A stretch of 64,000 nucleotides of DNA from Paenibacillus sophorae (GCF_018966525.1 NZ_CP076607.1:4712001-4776000); one strand, 5' to 3'. Positions 49,417 to 59,055 are shown, counted from the first letter of the stretch. The notes: generated by a model not told the origin, from the letters alone. Program-made: numbers and translations.

Positions 49417-50283
49417 ATGCACATGCGTCATCAAGCAGTAGCCAACACTTTTGAGAGTCTTACCAAAACGGCCAGAGAAGCAGCGATTGTCGTTCTTTCC
49501 GCCCTGCTGGTCGCCGCCGGTCTCAAGCTGTTCCTAATCCCGCATCAGCTCCTCAGTGGAGGAGTGGCAGGAACGGCGTCCGTCATCGGTTACTTGACCA
49601 ATCCCAAGTATATTTCGCTCATCTATTTCGGCATCAATCTGCCGATTCTGCTCTGGGGCTTCGTTGCCGTAGGGAAAAAATACATCTGCCTCAGCATGCT
49701 CTGTGTCGCCAGCACGACCTGGTTTCTGACGATTATTCCCCAGGTGCAGGTGACCAAAGATCCGATTCTCGCCAGCATCTTCGGCGGGGTTATTATTGCG
49801 GGAGGCGTCGGTTTCTCTTTACGTGCGGGCGGATCGTCCGGAGGGTTCGATATTCTGGGCTCCATCATCACGCGCAAGCGGGATGTGCCGATGGGAACGG
49901 TGCTGTTCATTATGGACGGGGTGATCATATTGACCCTTGGCTTTATGAAAAGCTGGGATTCGGCGCTGTACGCCATGCTGTGTACCTTTGTGAAGAGCAA
50001 GGTGGTTGACATCATTCATATCCGGCATGTCAAACTGACCTGCTTCATCGTTACGAAGCGAAAGGATGAGATGGTCACGCAGCTGAACCGGCTTCCGCAT
50101 GGCGTGACCGTCGTCAATGCGGAAGGGGGATACAGCCATGAAGGCAACACGATGCTGATGACGGTCACCACGCGGTACGAGCTTGCGGAGCTTCGCAAGG
50201 TGGTTGTTGCGGTCGATCCAACCGCATTCGTCAATGTGCTGGAGACAGTGGAAATTCTGGGGAGGTTCAAACGGCTGGCATAA
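49417..50283 (+). CDS. YitT-family (DUF161/DUF2179) membrane protein
   Basis: A 288-residue protein with five to six N-terminal membrane helices containing the YitT repeats (PHQLLSGGVAGTASVIGY, SLRAGGSSGGFDILGSII) and a C-terminal soluble DUF2179 domain (VVNAEGGYSHEGNTMLMTVV-like sequence; residues ~205-288). ATG 49417 follows AAAGGA. Function unproven; members are suggested transporters. It interrupts the efp-to-yqhV synteny known from Bacillus subtilis together with the aspartate kinase gene. Confidence 0.9.
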   Translation: MHMRHQAVANTFESLTKTAREAAIVVLSALLVAAGLKLFLIPHQLLSGGVAGTASVIGYLTNPKYISLIYFGINLPILLWGFVAVGKKYICLSMLCVASTTWFLTIIPQVQVTKDPILASIFGGVIIAGGVGFSLRAGGSSGGFDILGSIITRKRDVPMGTVLFIMDGVIILTLGFMKSWDSALYAMLCTFVKSKVVDIIHIRHVKLTCFIVTKRKDEMVTQLNRLPHGVTVVNAEGGYSHEGNTMLMTVTTRYELAELRKVVVAVDPTAFVNVLETVEILGRFKRLA

Positions 50284-50370
50284 AGGCAGCTTCCATTACC
50301 CGGCTTGCCAAGCCGAAGCGCTGGGCCTTGTTCAGTCGATATGAGAAATACTCAGCGGTAAGGGGAAGCA

Positions 50371-50418
50371 AACAAGGGACTGCTCCGAAAGCCTTGGCTC
50401 GCGGGGCAGTCCCTTGTT
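50371..50418. terminator. Terminator between the YitT-type gene and the aspartate kinase gene
   Basis: AACAAGGGACTGC and GCAGTCCCTTGTT form a perfect 13-bp stem with a 22-base loop. It lies between convergent genes and ends with short T stretches on both sides. Confidence 0.75.
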
Positions 50419-50484
50419 ATTGCTTGCTGTATAGAAATCTGAGGATTATTCCGCATCAAGCCTTTATCAAGCTTTGATGGTAGA

Positions 50485-51750
50485 CTACCGGCGATCCTGC
50501 GGACCACCTACAAATACCTGCTGGTCGGTATCCAGCCCATAGGCCGTATGAAGCGCCTGGATAATCTCCTTCAGCTTGCCGGATTCCACAACGCAAGATA
50601 CCTTGATCTCGGAGGTGCTGACCATCTTGATGCTGATTCCAAGACTTGAAATTACGTCGAACATCTGCGCCGCTACACCGGGATGGCTGACCATACCTGC
50701 ACCGACGATGGAGATCTTGACCAGATTATCTTCGGATGTTACCTCGCGGTATGGCAATTCATGTCTGATTTGCCGAATAACCTCCTTGGCCTTTTCCATT
50801 TCGTCTAGCGAGACGGTGAAGGAGAAGTCCGCTTCCCCGTTCAGAACGCCGCTCTGTACGATGATGTCCACGTTGATGCCTTCATCGGCCAGCTTTCCGA
50901 ACACCCGGGCCAGTACGCCGGGAACGTCGGCCACTCCCGAAATGCTGATCCGAGCCACATTTTTGTCGTAAGCGATGCCGCTTACCGCCACTCCCTGCTC
51001 CATGCTTGCTTCCTCCTTCACCACAGTGCCTTCATTATAATTAAAGCTCGACCGCACAACCAGCTTCACCTGGTAACGCTTTGCGTATTCCACCGCGCGC
51101 GGATGCAGCACGGCGGCGCCCAGATTGGCGAGCTCCAGCATTTCGTCATATGAGATTTCCTTAAGCTTGCGCGCGTTCTTCACGATGCGCGGGTCCGTGG
51201 AATATACGCCATCAACGTCGGTATAAATCTCGCACACATCCGCCTTGATCGCCGCAGCCAGCGCAACCGCCGTCGTATCGGAGCCGCCGCGTCCGAGCGT
51301 CGTAATCTCGCCGTCAATCGTCATCCCTTGAAAACCGGCAACGATCACAATCTTGTCTTTCTCCAGCGCTTCCAGCACCCGACGGGGCACAATCTCGTTA
51401 ATCCGCGCCCGTCCGTGCGTCTCATCCGTGCGGAAGCCGGCCTGCCAGCCGGTATAGGACACAGCGTCCCGTCCAATGCCGCTAAGGGCGATGGACAGCA
51501 GCGCAATGGAGATCTGCTCCCCTGTCGTCATCAGCATGTCCATCTCGCGCGCAGGCAGCTCGCTGCTGAGCAGCTTGGCCTGATCGATCAGATCGTCGGT
51601 CGTGTCCCCCATGGCGGAGACGACCACGACACAGCGATGGCCCTCATCCTGCTTGTCTGCGATGCGTTTGGCAACCCGCTTCATGCGCTCGGTATCGCCT
51701 ACGGAGCTGCCTCCGAATTTCATGACATAAAGTGACAAAGCCTCATTCAC
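50485..51750 (-). CDS. lysC: Aspartate kinase
   Basis: A 421-residue enzyme that phosphorylates aspartate in the first step of lysine, threonine, methionine and diaminopimelate synthesis. It starts LYVMKFGGSSVGDTERM and carries TTLGRGGSDTTAVALA in the kinase domain. Two C-terminal ACT domains for amino-acid feedback are seen (VADVPGVLARVFGKLADEGI and VSHPGVAAQMFDVISSLGI). Sequence and length match LysC-type monofunctional kinases. Internal GTG/ATG starts of a beta subunit, known in Bacillus, may exist but were not tested. Confidence 0.92.
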   Translation of the reverse strand: MNEALSLYVMKFGGSSVGDTERMKRVAKRIADKQDEGHRCVVVVSAMGDTTDDLIDQAKLLSSELPAREMDMLMTTGEQISIALLSIALSGIGRDAVSYTGWQAGFRTDETHGRARINEIVPRRVLEALEKDKIVIVAGFQGMTIDGEITTLGRGGSDTTAVALAAAIKADVCEIYTDVDGVYSTDPRIVKNARKLKEISYDEMLELANLGAAVLHPRAVEYAKRYQVKLVVRSSFNYNEGTVVKEEASMEQGVAVSGIAYDKNVARISISGVADVPGVLARVFGKLADEGINVDIIVQSGVLNGEADFSFTVSLDEMEKAKEVIRQIRHELPYREVTSEDNLVKISIVGAGMVSHPGVAAQMFDVISSLGISIKMVSTSEIKVSCVVESGKLKEIIQALHTAYGLDTDQQVFVGGPQDRR

Positions 51751-51885
51751 TCCCTAATTCAAATTCTATGTAGCAGTTAATACATTCGGTTTCCCGCTTT
51801 TACACAGTATAATACGAAAGTGACCGGATGCGTTAATTATTTTGCAAAAAATAGCGACATATCTTAAGGCTCGTGAACGCCAAAA

Positions 51886-51909
51886 CCTCCCCGCATCCAT
51901 GCGGGGAGG
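51886..51909 (-). terminator. Intrinsic terminator of efp
   Basis: CCTCCCCGCAT and ATGCGGGGAGG form a perfect 11-bp stem with a 2-base centre, followed on the minus strand by TTTT. Confidence 0.85.
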
Positions 51910-51941
51910 CCGGTATCGTGCGGTAACAAAACGAAGCGGGC

Positions 51942-52499
51942 TTACGCGCGGGAAATATACTTGCCTTCGCGTGTATCGATCAGGAGAACGTCATCCTCGT
52001 TAATGAAGAGCGGAACCTGAACGGACAGGCCGGTCTCCAGCTTGGCAAACTTGGTCGCGCCTTGAGCGGTATTTCCCTTAACGCTTGGCTCTGTTTCAAC
52101 GACCTTGAGGTCAACGCTGGTCGGCAAATTGATGCCGAGAAGCTCACCTTGGTAGCTGACGATGTTAACCGTCATGTTCTCCTTGAGGAAATTCAGTTCC
52201 CATTCAAGCTGGCTGGCTTCAAGACTGAACTGATCATAGGTTTGGTTGTCCATGAACACATGCTCGGAGCCGCTGGCATACAGATATTGAACGGCGCGGT
52301 TCTCGATGACGGCGCGGCCGATCGTCTCGCCCGCACGGAAAGTACGTTCAACGGTGTTGCCGTTGCGCAGGTTCTTCAGCTTGGAACGGACGAACGCCGC
52401 GCCCTTACCCGGTTTAACATGCTGGAAGTCCAGCACGGTAAAGATGTCGCCGTCCACCTCAACGGTCAGACCTGTTTTAAAATCGTTTACGGAAATCAC
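51942..52499 (-). CDS. efp: Elongation factor P
   Basis: A 185-residue, three-domain beta-barrel protein that rescues ribosomes stalled at polyproline. The tip loop VKPGKGAAFVRSKLKN holds the Lys that is modified in many species. The closing signature GLSVQVPLFINEDDVLLIDTREGKY is complete. It follows the YqhT-type peptidase gene, the usual order. Confidence 0.97.
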   Translation of the reverse strand: MISVNDFKTGLTVEVDGDIFTVLDFQHVKPGKGAAFVRSKLKNLRNGNTVERTFRAGETIGRAVIENRAVQYLYASGSEHVFMDNQTYDQFSLEASQLEWELNFLKENMTVNIVSYQGELLGINLPTSVDLKVVETEPSVKGNTAQGATKFAKLETGLSVQVPLFINEDDVLLIDTREGKYISRA

Positions 52500-52592
52500 T
52501 AATAAACCCCTCCTGAATTCGATAATAACTTGTCCTTATGAGAACAATTAAACTATTTCGGCCGTAACCTAGCAGGGCGGTTTAACCGAAAT

Positions 52593-53663
52593 TTAGAGAA
52601 CGGTGTAGTCCTTGGACGAATGGGTCAATCTCTCGACGCCTGTCTCCGTTACGACTACATCATCCTCGATGCGGACGCCTCCGAGTCCCGGCACATAAAT
52701 GCCCGGCTCGACGGTTACAACCATGCCCGGCTGAAGCACATCGTCGCTAAGCTTCGACAAGCGCGGCCACTCATGAACTTCCATGCCAAGGCCGTGGCCA
52801 AGACTATGCCCGAACTGCTCTCCGTAACCGTAGCGGGTAATAATATCCCGTGACAAAGCGTCGCATTCCCTGCCGGTCATGCCCGGCTTAATATGCTCCA
52901 GCGCGTACAGCTGAGCCTCCAGCACGATGTCGTAAATTTCTTTAAGTTTAGGGTCAGGGCTGCCCAGCGCGATCGTCCGCGTGATATCGGAGCAGTAGCC
53001 GTCCAGCAGCGCGCCAAAGTCGAACGTCACGAACTCATTGTTCTGAATGACCTTCTGACTCGCAACGCCATGCGGCATGGAGGAGCGTTCTCCGGAAGCT
53101 ACAATCGTATCGAAGGACGATGCGGTCGCCCCATGGCTTCGCATATAGAATTCCATTTCCAGATCGACGTCCCGCTCGGTCATGCCCGGCTTGATCATAT
53201 TCAAAATGTGCCGGAACGTATCGTCCGCAAGATCCGCCGCTTTTCTCATCACGGCAAGCTCATCTTCATCCTTAAACATGCGAAGCTTCTCCACTGCTTG
53301 AGATACCGGAACGAGCTCGGCCGGCTTCAGCGCTTCCGCGTATGACGTATAGGCGCCGTAAGAAACGTCGTCCTGCTCGAAGCCAAGGCGGGCCTGCCCG
53401 CCCTTCGGCAGCAGCTCGCGGACCGTGTCAATAAACTTTGGTCCGTGCTGCACCACCTTAAGCCCCTTCGTCTGTTCCGAAGCCTGGGTCATGTAGCGGA
53501 AATCGGTCAGCAAATAGCTCTCGTCGACCGTAATCAGCACATAGCCGGATGAACCGGTAAATCCGCTCAAATAGCGGCGATTGATGCCGCTTGTGATTAA
53601 CATCGCATCCAGACCGCGATCCTGCACTACCTTCCGCAGTTTGGAGACCCGGTTGTTGCCCAT
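52593..53663 (-). CDS. yqhT: Xaa-Pro peptidase, YqhT type
   Basis: A 356-residue M24 metallopeptidase. The N-terminal domain (residues 1-130) is creatinase-like; the pita-bread catalytic domain has metal ligands in VTFDFGALLDGYCSDITRT (two Asp), GHSLGHGLGMEVHEWP (His), VTVEPGIYVPG (Glu) and GVRIEDDVVVT (Glu). It removes residues before proline in peptides. ATG 53663 (MGNNRV) is 7 bases after AGGAG. Upstream of efp as in Bacillus subtilis. Confidence 0.93.
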   Translation of the reverse strand: MGNNRVSKLRKVVQDRGLDAMLITSGINRRYLSGFTGSSGYVLITVDESYLLTDFRYMTQASEQTKGLKVVQHGPKFIDTVRELLPKGGQARLGFEQDDVSYGAYTSYAEALKPAELVPVSQAVEKLRMFKDEDELAVMRKAADLADDTFRHILNMIKPGMTERDVDLEMEFYMRSHGATASSFDTIVASGERSSMPHGVASQKVIQNNEFVTFDFGALLDGYCSDITRTIALGSPDPKLKEIYDIVLEAQLYALEHIKPGMTGRECDALSRDIITRYGYGEQFGHSLGHGLGMEVHEWPRLSKLSDDVLQPGMVVTVEPGIYVPGLGGVRIEDDVVVTETGVERLTHSSKDYTVL

Positions 53664-53738
53664 GATCATTCTCCTCTCGAAAATAGCCACATTGTATTGT
53701 AACATAGGGCCATGCCAACTGAGAAGTTTTTTTGATCG

Positions 53739-54230
53739 TCAGGCCATTCCCGTACTGCTGTCCCTCTTGCGCTCATCCGTGTATTCGGTCGCGGCCGTAT
53801 AGCCAATGAACAGTCCCCATAGCAGGAACAGGCAAAATTCACTGATTAACGAATCCCAGGGAAGCCGAAAAGGCCGCTGCATCAGGAAAAGCCATGAGCA
53901 GGCCAGAATTAGCACTGACCACCATACGATTCCATAGATCATACCAGCCCAAGGCCCTTTAATTTTGCGGAAAACCAGAACATACAAGATAGAACAAAGA
54001 ACCGAGAAGCCGATGAACAGAAGATACCCTGCCAGCTGCCCGGCAACCGTCACCAGGAATTTATGTTGAAAGATCGGCTCGCCCAGAAAGCCCGGAATTA
54101 CCTTCGTAAATTGAAGCACATAGAATATCCAATGCAATCCGCCCCAGATGAGGCCTGCAAAAAAACCCGTCTCAATCGCAAAAAACAGCGGATTCGTCTT
54201 CTGCCGCTGCTGACTCGCTGCATTGCCCAT
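53739..54230 (-). CDS. yqhR: YqhR-family membrane protein
   Basis: A 163-residue protein with four hydrophobic segments: FAIETGFFAGLIWGGLHWIF, VTVAGQLAGYLLFIGFSVLC, GMIYGIVWWSVLILACSWLF and EFCLFLLWGLFIGY. It matches YqhR, conserved in endospore formers between yqhQ and the yqhT-efp pair. The aroQ-like gene (yqhS) that separates them in Bacillus subtilis is absent. Function unknown. Confidence 0.88.
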   Translation of the reverse strand: MGNAASQQRQKTNPLFFAIETGFFAGLIWGGLHWIFYVLQFTKVIPGFLGEPIFQHKFLVTVAGQLAGYLLFIGFSVLCSILYVLVFRKIKGPWAGMIYGIVWWSVLILACSWLFLMQRPFRLPWDSLISEFCLFLLWGLFIGYTAATEYTDERKRDSSTGMA

Positions 54231-54406
54231 TTAGACGCACTCTCCTCTTTCTACTATAGATATAGGCCTCACAATTGGCCGCTGATCCTGCTTACAGACT
54301 AGTATGCGCAGGAAAGATCGTTCCAAGTAGAAATGTTAACAAAAATTAGTTACAATGAAGAATATAGAACAGCAGCACACTACATTTTTACGGGAAGGTG
54401 AATTGG

Positions 54407-55402
54407 TTGTCTCAGGAAACTCCGAGTTACGGCGGTCAGGCCGTCATCGAAGGCGTTATGTTCGGCGGCAAGCATGTCAATGTGACAGCCGTACGACGGA
54501 AGAATCAGGAAATTACTTTTTTGGAGGTGCCGAGAAGCGAGAAGAGCTGGGTTGTGAAACTGCGCAAGATTCCGCTGCTCCGCGGCCTTGTCAGTATTAT
54601 AGATGCCAGCGCCAAAGGCTCCAAGCATTTGAATTATTCCGCCGAGGCTTATGCGGAAGACGAGACGGAGACGGAGGAACTCGCCAAGCAGAAGAAACAT
54701 AAGGAGAAAGAAGAGGGCTGGAGTCTTGGTATGATGCTGGGCGTAGCCGTCATGGGCATTTTGTCCTTCATTATCGGCAAAATTATTTTCACCCTCGTTC
54801 CCGTATTTGTAGAACATTTTTTGTTCGGCAATGCATTCAAGAACTACGTTCTGCACAACCTCATTGAAGGGGCCATTAAGCTGATCCTGCTGCTTGTTTA
54901 CCTGTGGATCATCTCCCAGACCCCTGTGGTTAAAAGATTGTTCCAGTATCACGGCGCAGAGCATAAGGTCATCAGCGCGTTCGAAGCCGGCGACGAATTG
55001 ACGGTAGAGAACGTACAGAAGTACAGCCGCCTGCATTACCGCTGCGGCAGCAGCTTCATGATGCTGACGATTGTGCTCGGCGTTATTATTTACTCCGTTG
55101 TGCCTTGGCATGACCTGGTGGAGAGGATCGTACAGCGGCTTATCCTGCTGCCACTCGTAATCGGTGTTTCCTTTGAAGTGCTGAAGGGCACCAACGCCGT
55201 ACGCGAACTTCCAGGGCTGCGCTATCTCGGCTACCCCGGACTATGGCTGCAGCTGCTTACAACGAAAGAACCGAAGGACGATCAGGTGGAAGTATCGATC
55301 GCGTCCTTCAACCGCATGCGTGAATTGGATGCGGCAATAGAAGCAAAAGGATTTCAACAATCAAGTGTAACCGGAGGCATATTGGACCCTGCGAAAGGAT
55401 GA
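54407..55402 (+). CDS. yqhQ: YqhQ-family membrane protein (DUF1385)
   Basis: A 331-residue protein. It starts SQETPSYGGQAVIEGVMFGG, the DUF1385 signature, with membrane helices at about residues 110-135, 145-165, 220-240 and a metal-site-like QYHGAEHKVISAFE motif. ALANESE-like C-terminal repeats are not seen. TTG 54407 is chosen because GGAAGG is 8 bases upstream; GTG 54398 would overlap that site. Known homologues have no assigned reaction. It runs with yqhP 7 bases downstream. Confidence 0.88.
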   Translation: MSQETPSYGGQAVIEGVMFGGKHVNVTAVRRKNQEITFLEVPRSEKSWVVKLRKIPLLRGLVSIIDASAKGSKHLNYSAEAYAEDETETEELAKQKKHKEKEEGWSLGMMLGVAVMGILSFIIGKIIFTLVPVFVEHFLFGNAFKNYVLHNLIEGAIKLILLLVYLWIISQTPVVKRLFQYHGAEHKVISAFEAGDELTVENVQKYSRLHYRCGSSFMMLTIVLGVIIYSVVPWHDLVERIVQRLILLPLVIGVSFEVLKGTNAVRELPGLRYLGYPGLWLQLLTTKEPKDDQVEVSIASFNRMRELDAAIEAKGFQQSSVTGGILDPAKG

Positions 55403-55409
55403 GTGGCCT

Positions 55410-55757
55410 ATGAAACGGCATGCTTTGATTTTTTGGAGCGCAGTACTGCTAGCGGTTTTCGGTCTCGTATCGGGTTTGGCAACAAGTGGCCTTAATTCGC
55501 TGAAAGGCTTTGTCGTTCCCGTCGTTCTGTTCCTTGTCTTGTTTCTGCTCTATAAGTTTCCGCCCCGCCGGTTTGCCGGAAGCGGCAGCCGCAGACAGCC
55601 CAAAATCAAGGTAAAGCCTTCGCAGAAGACATTGGCGAAGGTCGCAGGCATGCGAAAGAGCCAGCCGCCCGCCGGCAAACGCAAAACCTATCCATTTCGG
55701 GTCATTGAAGGCAGCAAAGGGAAGAACGAAGACGAACAATTGCCCAAATATCACTGA
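55410..55757 (+). CDS. yqhP: YqhP-like protein
   Basis: A 115-residue protein with two membrane helices (LIFWSAVLLAVFGLVSGL; GFVVPVVLFLVLFLLYKF) and a basic, Lys/Arg/Pro-rich cytosolic tail. It follows yqhQ as in Bacillus subtilis and other endospore formers. Function unknown. A terminator shared with the convergent patatin-like gene follows. Confidence 0.82.
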   Translation: MKRHALIFWSAVLLAVFGLVSGLATSGLNSLKGFVVPVVLFLVLFLLYKFPPRRFAGSGSRRQPKIKVKPSQKTLAKVAGMRKSQPPAGKRKTYPFRVIEGSKGKNEDEQLPKYH

Positions 55758-55774
55758 TTTAGGCACTTTACTCG

Positions 55775-55813
55775 GCGTCCTCGCATTCATCAAGAATGCG
55801 AGGACGCTTTTTT
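55775..55813. terminator. Bidirectional terminator between yqhP and the patatin-like gene
   Basis: A perfect 14-bp stem (GCGTCCTCGCATTC with its complement), a 5-base loop and a six-T run on the plus strand. The stem overlaps the end of the convergent gene. Confidence 0.88.
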
Positions 55814-56764
55814 ATTAACAATCAGCCGCTTCTCAAGCCAGCCCGGCCGCCACTTCCGGAAAAACTCCTTTCCCGCATGGTATCCGGAATTGTAAAGCGC
55901 GGTACTCTCTTCAGGAGTCAGCTCAAATTGGACCGTACCGATGCCGAGTGTGGGAATTTTGACGGTGCGGACGATCTTTTCCTGCTCGATATAGCGCTCA
56001 TCATGCGCCGACAGCATCGTTCCGACCAGTGCCTGAAGCATACTGAACGGCCCTGTGATCCGATGGGCCTGGGGTGCTGTGCGTCCGACCATCTGATAGC
56101 CGACAACCGGAACCTTTACCGCCCCCTGCCCGCCGGGTTCTTTTTCCTCAAACAGCCACATCGGAAAATTGCTCAGCAATCCTCCGTCCACCATGTAGGC
56201 AAACTGTTCGGTAAAAGACTTTCCCTCCGCCGCTTTTCCGCTCCTGCGCAGCATCACGGGATCGAAGAAATATGGAATGCTGCAGCTCATGCGCACCGCC
56301 TTGGCCACCTCAAAATAATCGGGGTTGATCCCATACTCCTCAAGTCCCTCAGGCAGAACAACAAGCCGGCCATCAGTAATGTCGGAAGCGATGATCGACA
56401 GCTTGCCCGGAGGAAGATCACGAAACGAAACAATTCCCTTCTGCTGTAAAATGCCGCGAATCCATGATTCCAGCGCCTCTCCCGAGTAAAGCCCCTTTTT
56501 CAGCATGACCCGCAGGGCCGGGCCGATCAGCTTTGTATTGAAGACGGGAGACCGTTTCAAAAAAGATCGGAATGAGGTGCCCTGAATAATTCTGCTCATT
56601 TCCTCCCCGCTGTACCCGGCTGCAAGCAGCGCGGCGACGATGGAGCCTGAGGAGGTGCCTGCTACCCTGCCAAACGTAACACCCGCGTCCTCTGATGCCT
56701 GAACCGCTCCCGCAAGCGAAATGCCCTTTACGCCCCCTCCTTCAAACACCGCATTGATTTCCAT
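55790..56764 (-). CDS. yqhO: Patatin-like phospholipase (YqhO type)
   Basis: A 324-residue lipid hydrolase-type protein. The oxyanion loop is FEGGGVKGISLAGAV, the nucleophile Ser is in VAGTSSGSIVAALL and the dyad Asp is in MVDGGLLSNFP. These are all motifs of the bacterial patatin family. ATG 56764 (MEINAVF) is 9 bases after GGGGA. It sits upstream of the mntR region, as yqhO does in Bacillus subtilis. The natural substrate is unknown. Confidence 0.9.
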   Translation of the reverse strand: MEINAVFEGGGVKGISLAGAVQASEDAGVTFGRVAGTSSGSIVAALLAAGYSGEEMSRIIQGTSFRSFLKRSPVFNTKLIGPALRVMLKKGLYSGEALESWIRGILQQKGIVSFRDLPPGKLSIIASDITDGRLVVLPEGLEEYGINPDYFEVAKAVRMSCSIPYFFDPVMLRRSGKAAEGKSFTEQFAYMVDGGLLSNFPMWLFEEKEPGGQGAVKVPVVGYQMVGRTAPQAHRITGPFSMLQALVGTMLSAHDERYIEQEKIVRTVKIPTLGIGTVQFELTPEESTALYNSGYHAGKEFFRKWRPGWLEKRLIVNKKASSHS

Positions 56765-56843
56765 AAACGGCAATCCCCCGTTCCCATAGACTTATACTGC
56801 TTATCTATGAGCACGGGGGATATTTAATGCCTGGGAAGCCGGA

Positions 56844-58496
56844 TCAGGACTTAAAATAAAAGGTCAGCAAACTGCTTAAGTCCGATGGATTGCGAACCAC
56901 AATATCATTTGCCCGGAACATGATGCTGCCCTGCACTTCGGCGTATTTATCGTTGAATTTCAGTTGGTTGATAATCTGTTCGCCGCTCTGCCATTCCGCA
57001 CTTTGGTTTGCGGCACCCACCTTGTAGGCCGCCTGGCCGATATACAGCTTCACGCCCGTATTCCGAACCTCGTTCACCCACCATTCCACCAGCTTGTCGT
57101 ATCTGGCTGTGTCATAGGAAAGACTCCAATAAATTTGCGGAGCGACATAATCGATCCAGCCCTGCTTGATCCAAGTCCGGACGTCGGCGTAAATATCGTC
57201 ATATGCGGACACGCCTGCCGTCGTATCCGAACCGGTGCTGTCCATCTTAATATTGCGCCAGACGCCGAAGGGGCTGATTCCGTACGATACTTCGGGCTTG
57301 AGCCTATGGATCTGAACCCCTAGCTCACGGACGAAGTCGTTGATATTATCACGCCGCCAATCGGCTTTACTTGCGATATTATTGGTGTTGTAGGTATTGA
57401 ATGTGCTGTCATCATCAAAAGAGGGAGACGGGTAGAAATAATCGTCCAGATGAACGCCGTCGATAGAATAGCCTCTCACAACTTCAAGTACCGTATCGAT
57501 GATGCTCTGACGCGCCTCCGGGATTCCCGGGTTAATGTACAGCTTCCCGTCCGCCTTAACAATCCACTCCGGATGCACCTTGGCGACATGATTGGCGGCA
57601 AGCGAGGCCGTAGAAGCGTCCGTCGCCGCCCGGAACGGATTAAACCAGGCATGAAACTGCATCCCCCGTTCATGCGCCGCGTCGATCATAAAATGGAGCG
57701 GATCATAGCCCGGGTCTTTGCCCTGGGTGCCGGTCAGCACCTTGGACCAGGGAACAAGCGTAGACGGGTACAGGCTGTCACCGCTTGGTCGCACCTGCAC
57801 GAATACGGCATTGAAGCCGATCGCCTTCAGCTTGTCGAGCAGGCTGTTGAACTCTTTTTTCTGCTGATCGATCTTCCCTATCGAAGACGCAGAGGGCCAG
57901 TCCAGATTGAATATGCTGGATATCCAAACCCCTTTCATCTCTTTGGAGACTGCGCCGGGAATACTCGGAACGGTTGGCTTCGGAACAACGGGTATGGGTA
58001 CGGCCGGTACGGATGGTGCCTGTGGATTTACCGGATCGCTGGCTTGCGGCGGCTCAGCGCCTGTATATAGCGAAATCTGCTTTGCGGCTTTATTCCATAT
58101 AACCTGAAGTCCGAGATTCTCCGCTACGAACCGAATCGGCACCATAATCCGCCCCTGCCTGATCACGACCGAATTATCCAAAGCAACGGAGGATCCGTTG
58201 ACCACTGCCGTTTTTTTACCCCCCGTGAGCTTTAGCTCATTGTCGTCCTTGACGATCGTAACGGTCTTGCTGCTCTGATTCCACCCCACCTGCGCGCCAA
58301 GACCTTTGCTGATCACCCCAAGCGGGACCATTGTAACATTCTTAGAAGTAATATACGGAGGCACGTCGCTGGCAAGCGTCATTCCGTCAAGCTCCAACGT
58401 AATGACCATCGATGCCGCGCGGGCGGCGCCGGAAGACAGCAGCGGTACACAGAGAACGACAAGCAGCATTCCGATGACCCAATTCTTCAGTTTCAT
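56844..58496 (-). CDS. Exported glycosidase-like protein with copper-amine-oxidase-type N-terminal domain
   Basis: A 550-residue secreted protein. A signal peptide (VIGMLLVVLCVPLLSSGAARA) precedes a copper-amine-oxidase-like stalk domain (about residues 30-145; GKKTAVVNGSSVALDNSV and IMVPIRFVAENLGLQ), a Pro/Val/Ala-rich linker, and a DUF187/GHL10 catalytic-type TIM barrel (about residues 190-540; MKGVWISSIFNLDWPS, SIDGVHLDDYFYPSP, DYVAPQIYWSL). Relatives such as YngK are suspected cell-wall polysaccharide hydrolases. Acidic residues on the barrel (HLDDYF) fit a hydrolase. Likely role at the cell envelope. Confidence 0.9.
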   Translation of the reverse strand: MKLKNWVIGMLLVVLCVPLLSSGAARAASMVITLELDGMTLASDVPPYITSKNVTMVPLGVISKGLGAQVGWNQSSKTVTIVKDDNELKLTGGKKTAVVNGSSVALDNSVVIRQGRIMVPIRFVAENLGLQVIWNKAAKQISLYTGAEPPQASDPVNPQAPSVPAVPIPVVPKPTVPSIPGAVSKEMKGVWISSIFNLDWPSASSIGKIDQQKKEFNSLLDKLKAIGFNAVFVQVRPSGDSLYPSTLVPWSKVLTGTQGKDPGYDPLHFMIDAAHERGMQFHAWFNPFRAATDASTASLAANHVAKVHPEWIVKADGKLYINPGIPEARQSIIDTVLEVVRGYSIDGVHLDDYFYPSPSFDDDSTFNTYNTNNIASKADWRRDNINDFVRELGVQIHRLKPEVSYGISPFGVWRNIKMDSTGSDTTAGVSAYDDIYADVRTWIKQGWIDYVAPQIYWSLSYDTARYDKLVEWWVNEVRNTGVKLYIGQAAYKVGAANQSAEWQSGEQIINQLKFNDKYAEVQGSIMFRANDIVVRNPSDLSSLLTFYFKS

Positions 58497-58629
58497 AATT
58501 CCTCCCCAAACCTCCGGTTATGTAACATGCTACAAATTTGGACGAGGAAAAATGGAAAAGGTTGCGGAAAAAACAAAAGAAACGGATCTACCGTCCCATT
58601 TAAGGACAATATCCGTTTCCGGTTTGTGC

Positions 58630-59055
58630 TCAAGATTCGCTGTATAATTCCTGATGAATCTGATCTAACAGCTGAATTCTGCTCTCATCGCGGCGGAAAA
58701 ATTCCACGAGCGACTCAATGCATGTAATGGAATCCCAGCTTAAATGATGCTCAATTCCCTCGACATCCCGGTAAATATTCTGCTCCTGGACGCCAATTAT
58801 CGTGAGAAACTCTTCCAGCAGCTTGTGGCGGTCCACCAGACGTTTCCCTACTTTTTTTCCTTTAGTGGTCAGGACGAGCCCACGATATTTCTCATAGATG
58901 AGATATTCGTCCTTATCCAGTTTTTGGATCATTTTGGTAACGGAAGAGGGATGTACTTCCAGACCCTCGGCAATATCCGATACCCGCGCATATCCTTTTT
59001 CATCAATCAGCTTGTATATGCGCTCCAAATAATCCTCCATGCTGGGTGTTGGCAT
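58630..59055 (-). CDS. mntR: Manganese-responsive regulator MntR
   Basis: A 141-residue DtxR-family repressor. The winged helix is GYARVSDIAEGLEVHPSSVTKMIQ. Metal ligands of MntR are visible: Asp8 and Glu11 (MPTPSMEDYLERIY), His in DRHKLLEEFL, and Glu, Glu, His in VEGIEHHL. Asp8 is the residue that favours Mn over Fe. It has no SH3-like extra domain. It controls manganese uptake genes in relatives; none of them is in this window. Position next to yqhO matches Bacillus subtilis. Confidence 0.96.
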   Translation of the reverse strand: MPTPSMEDYLERIYKLIDEKGYARVSDIAEGLEVHPSSVTKMIQKLDKDEYLIYEKYRGLVLTTKGKKVGKRLVDRHKLLEEFLTIIGVQEQNIYRDVEGIEHHLSWDSITCIESLVEFFRRDESRIQLLDQIHQELYSES

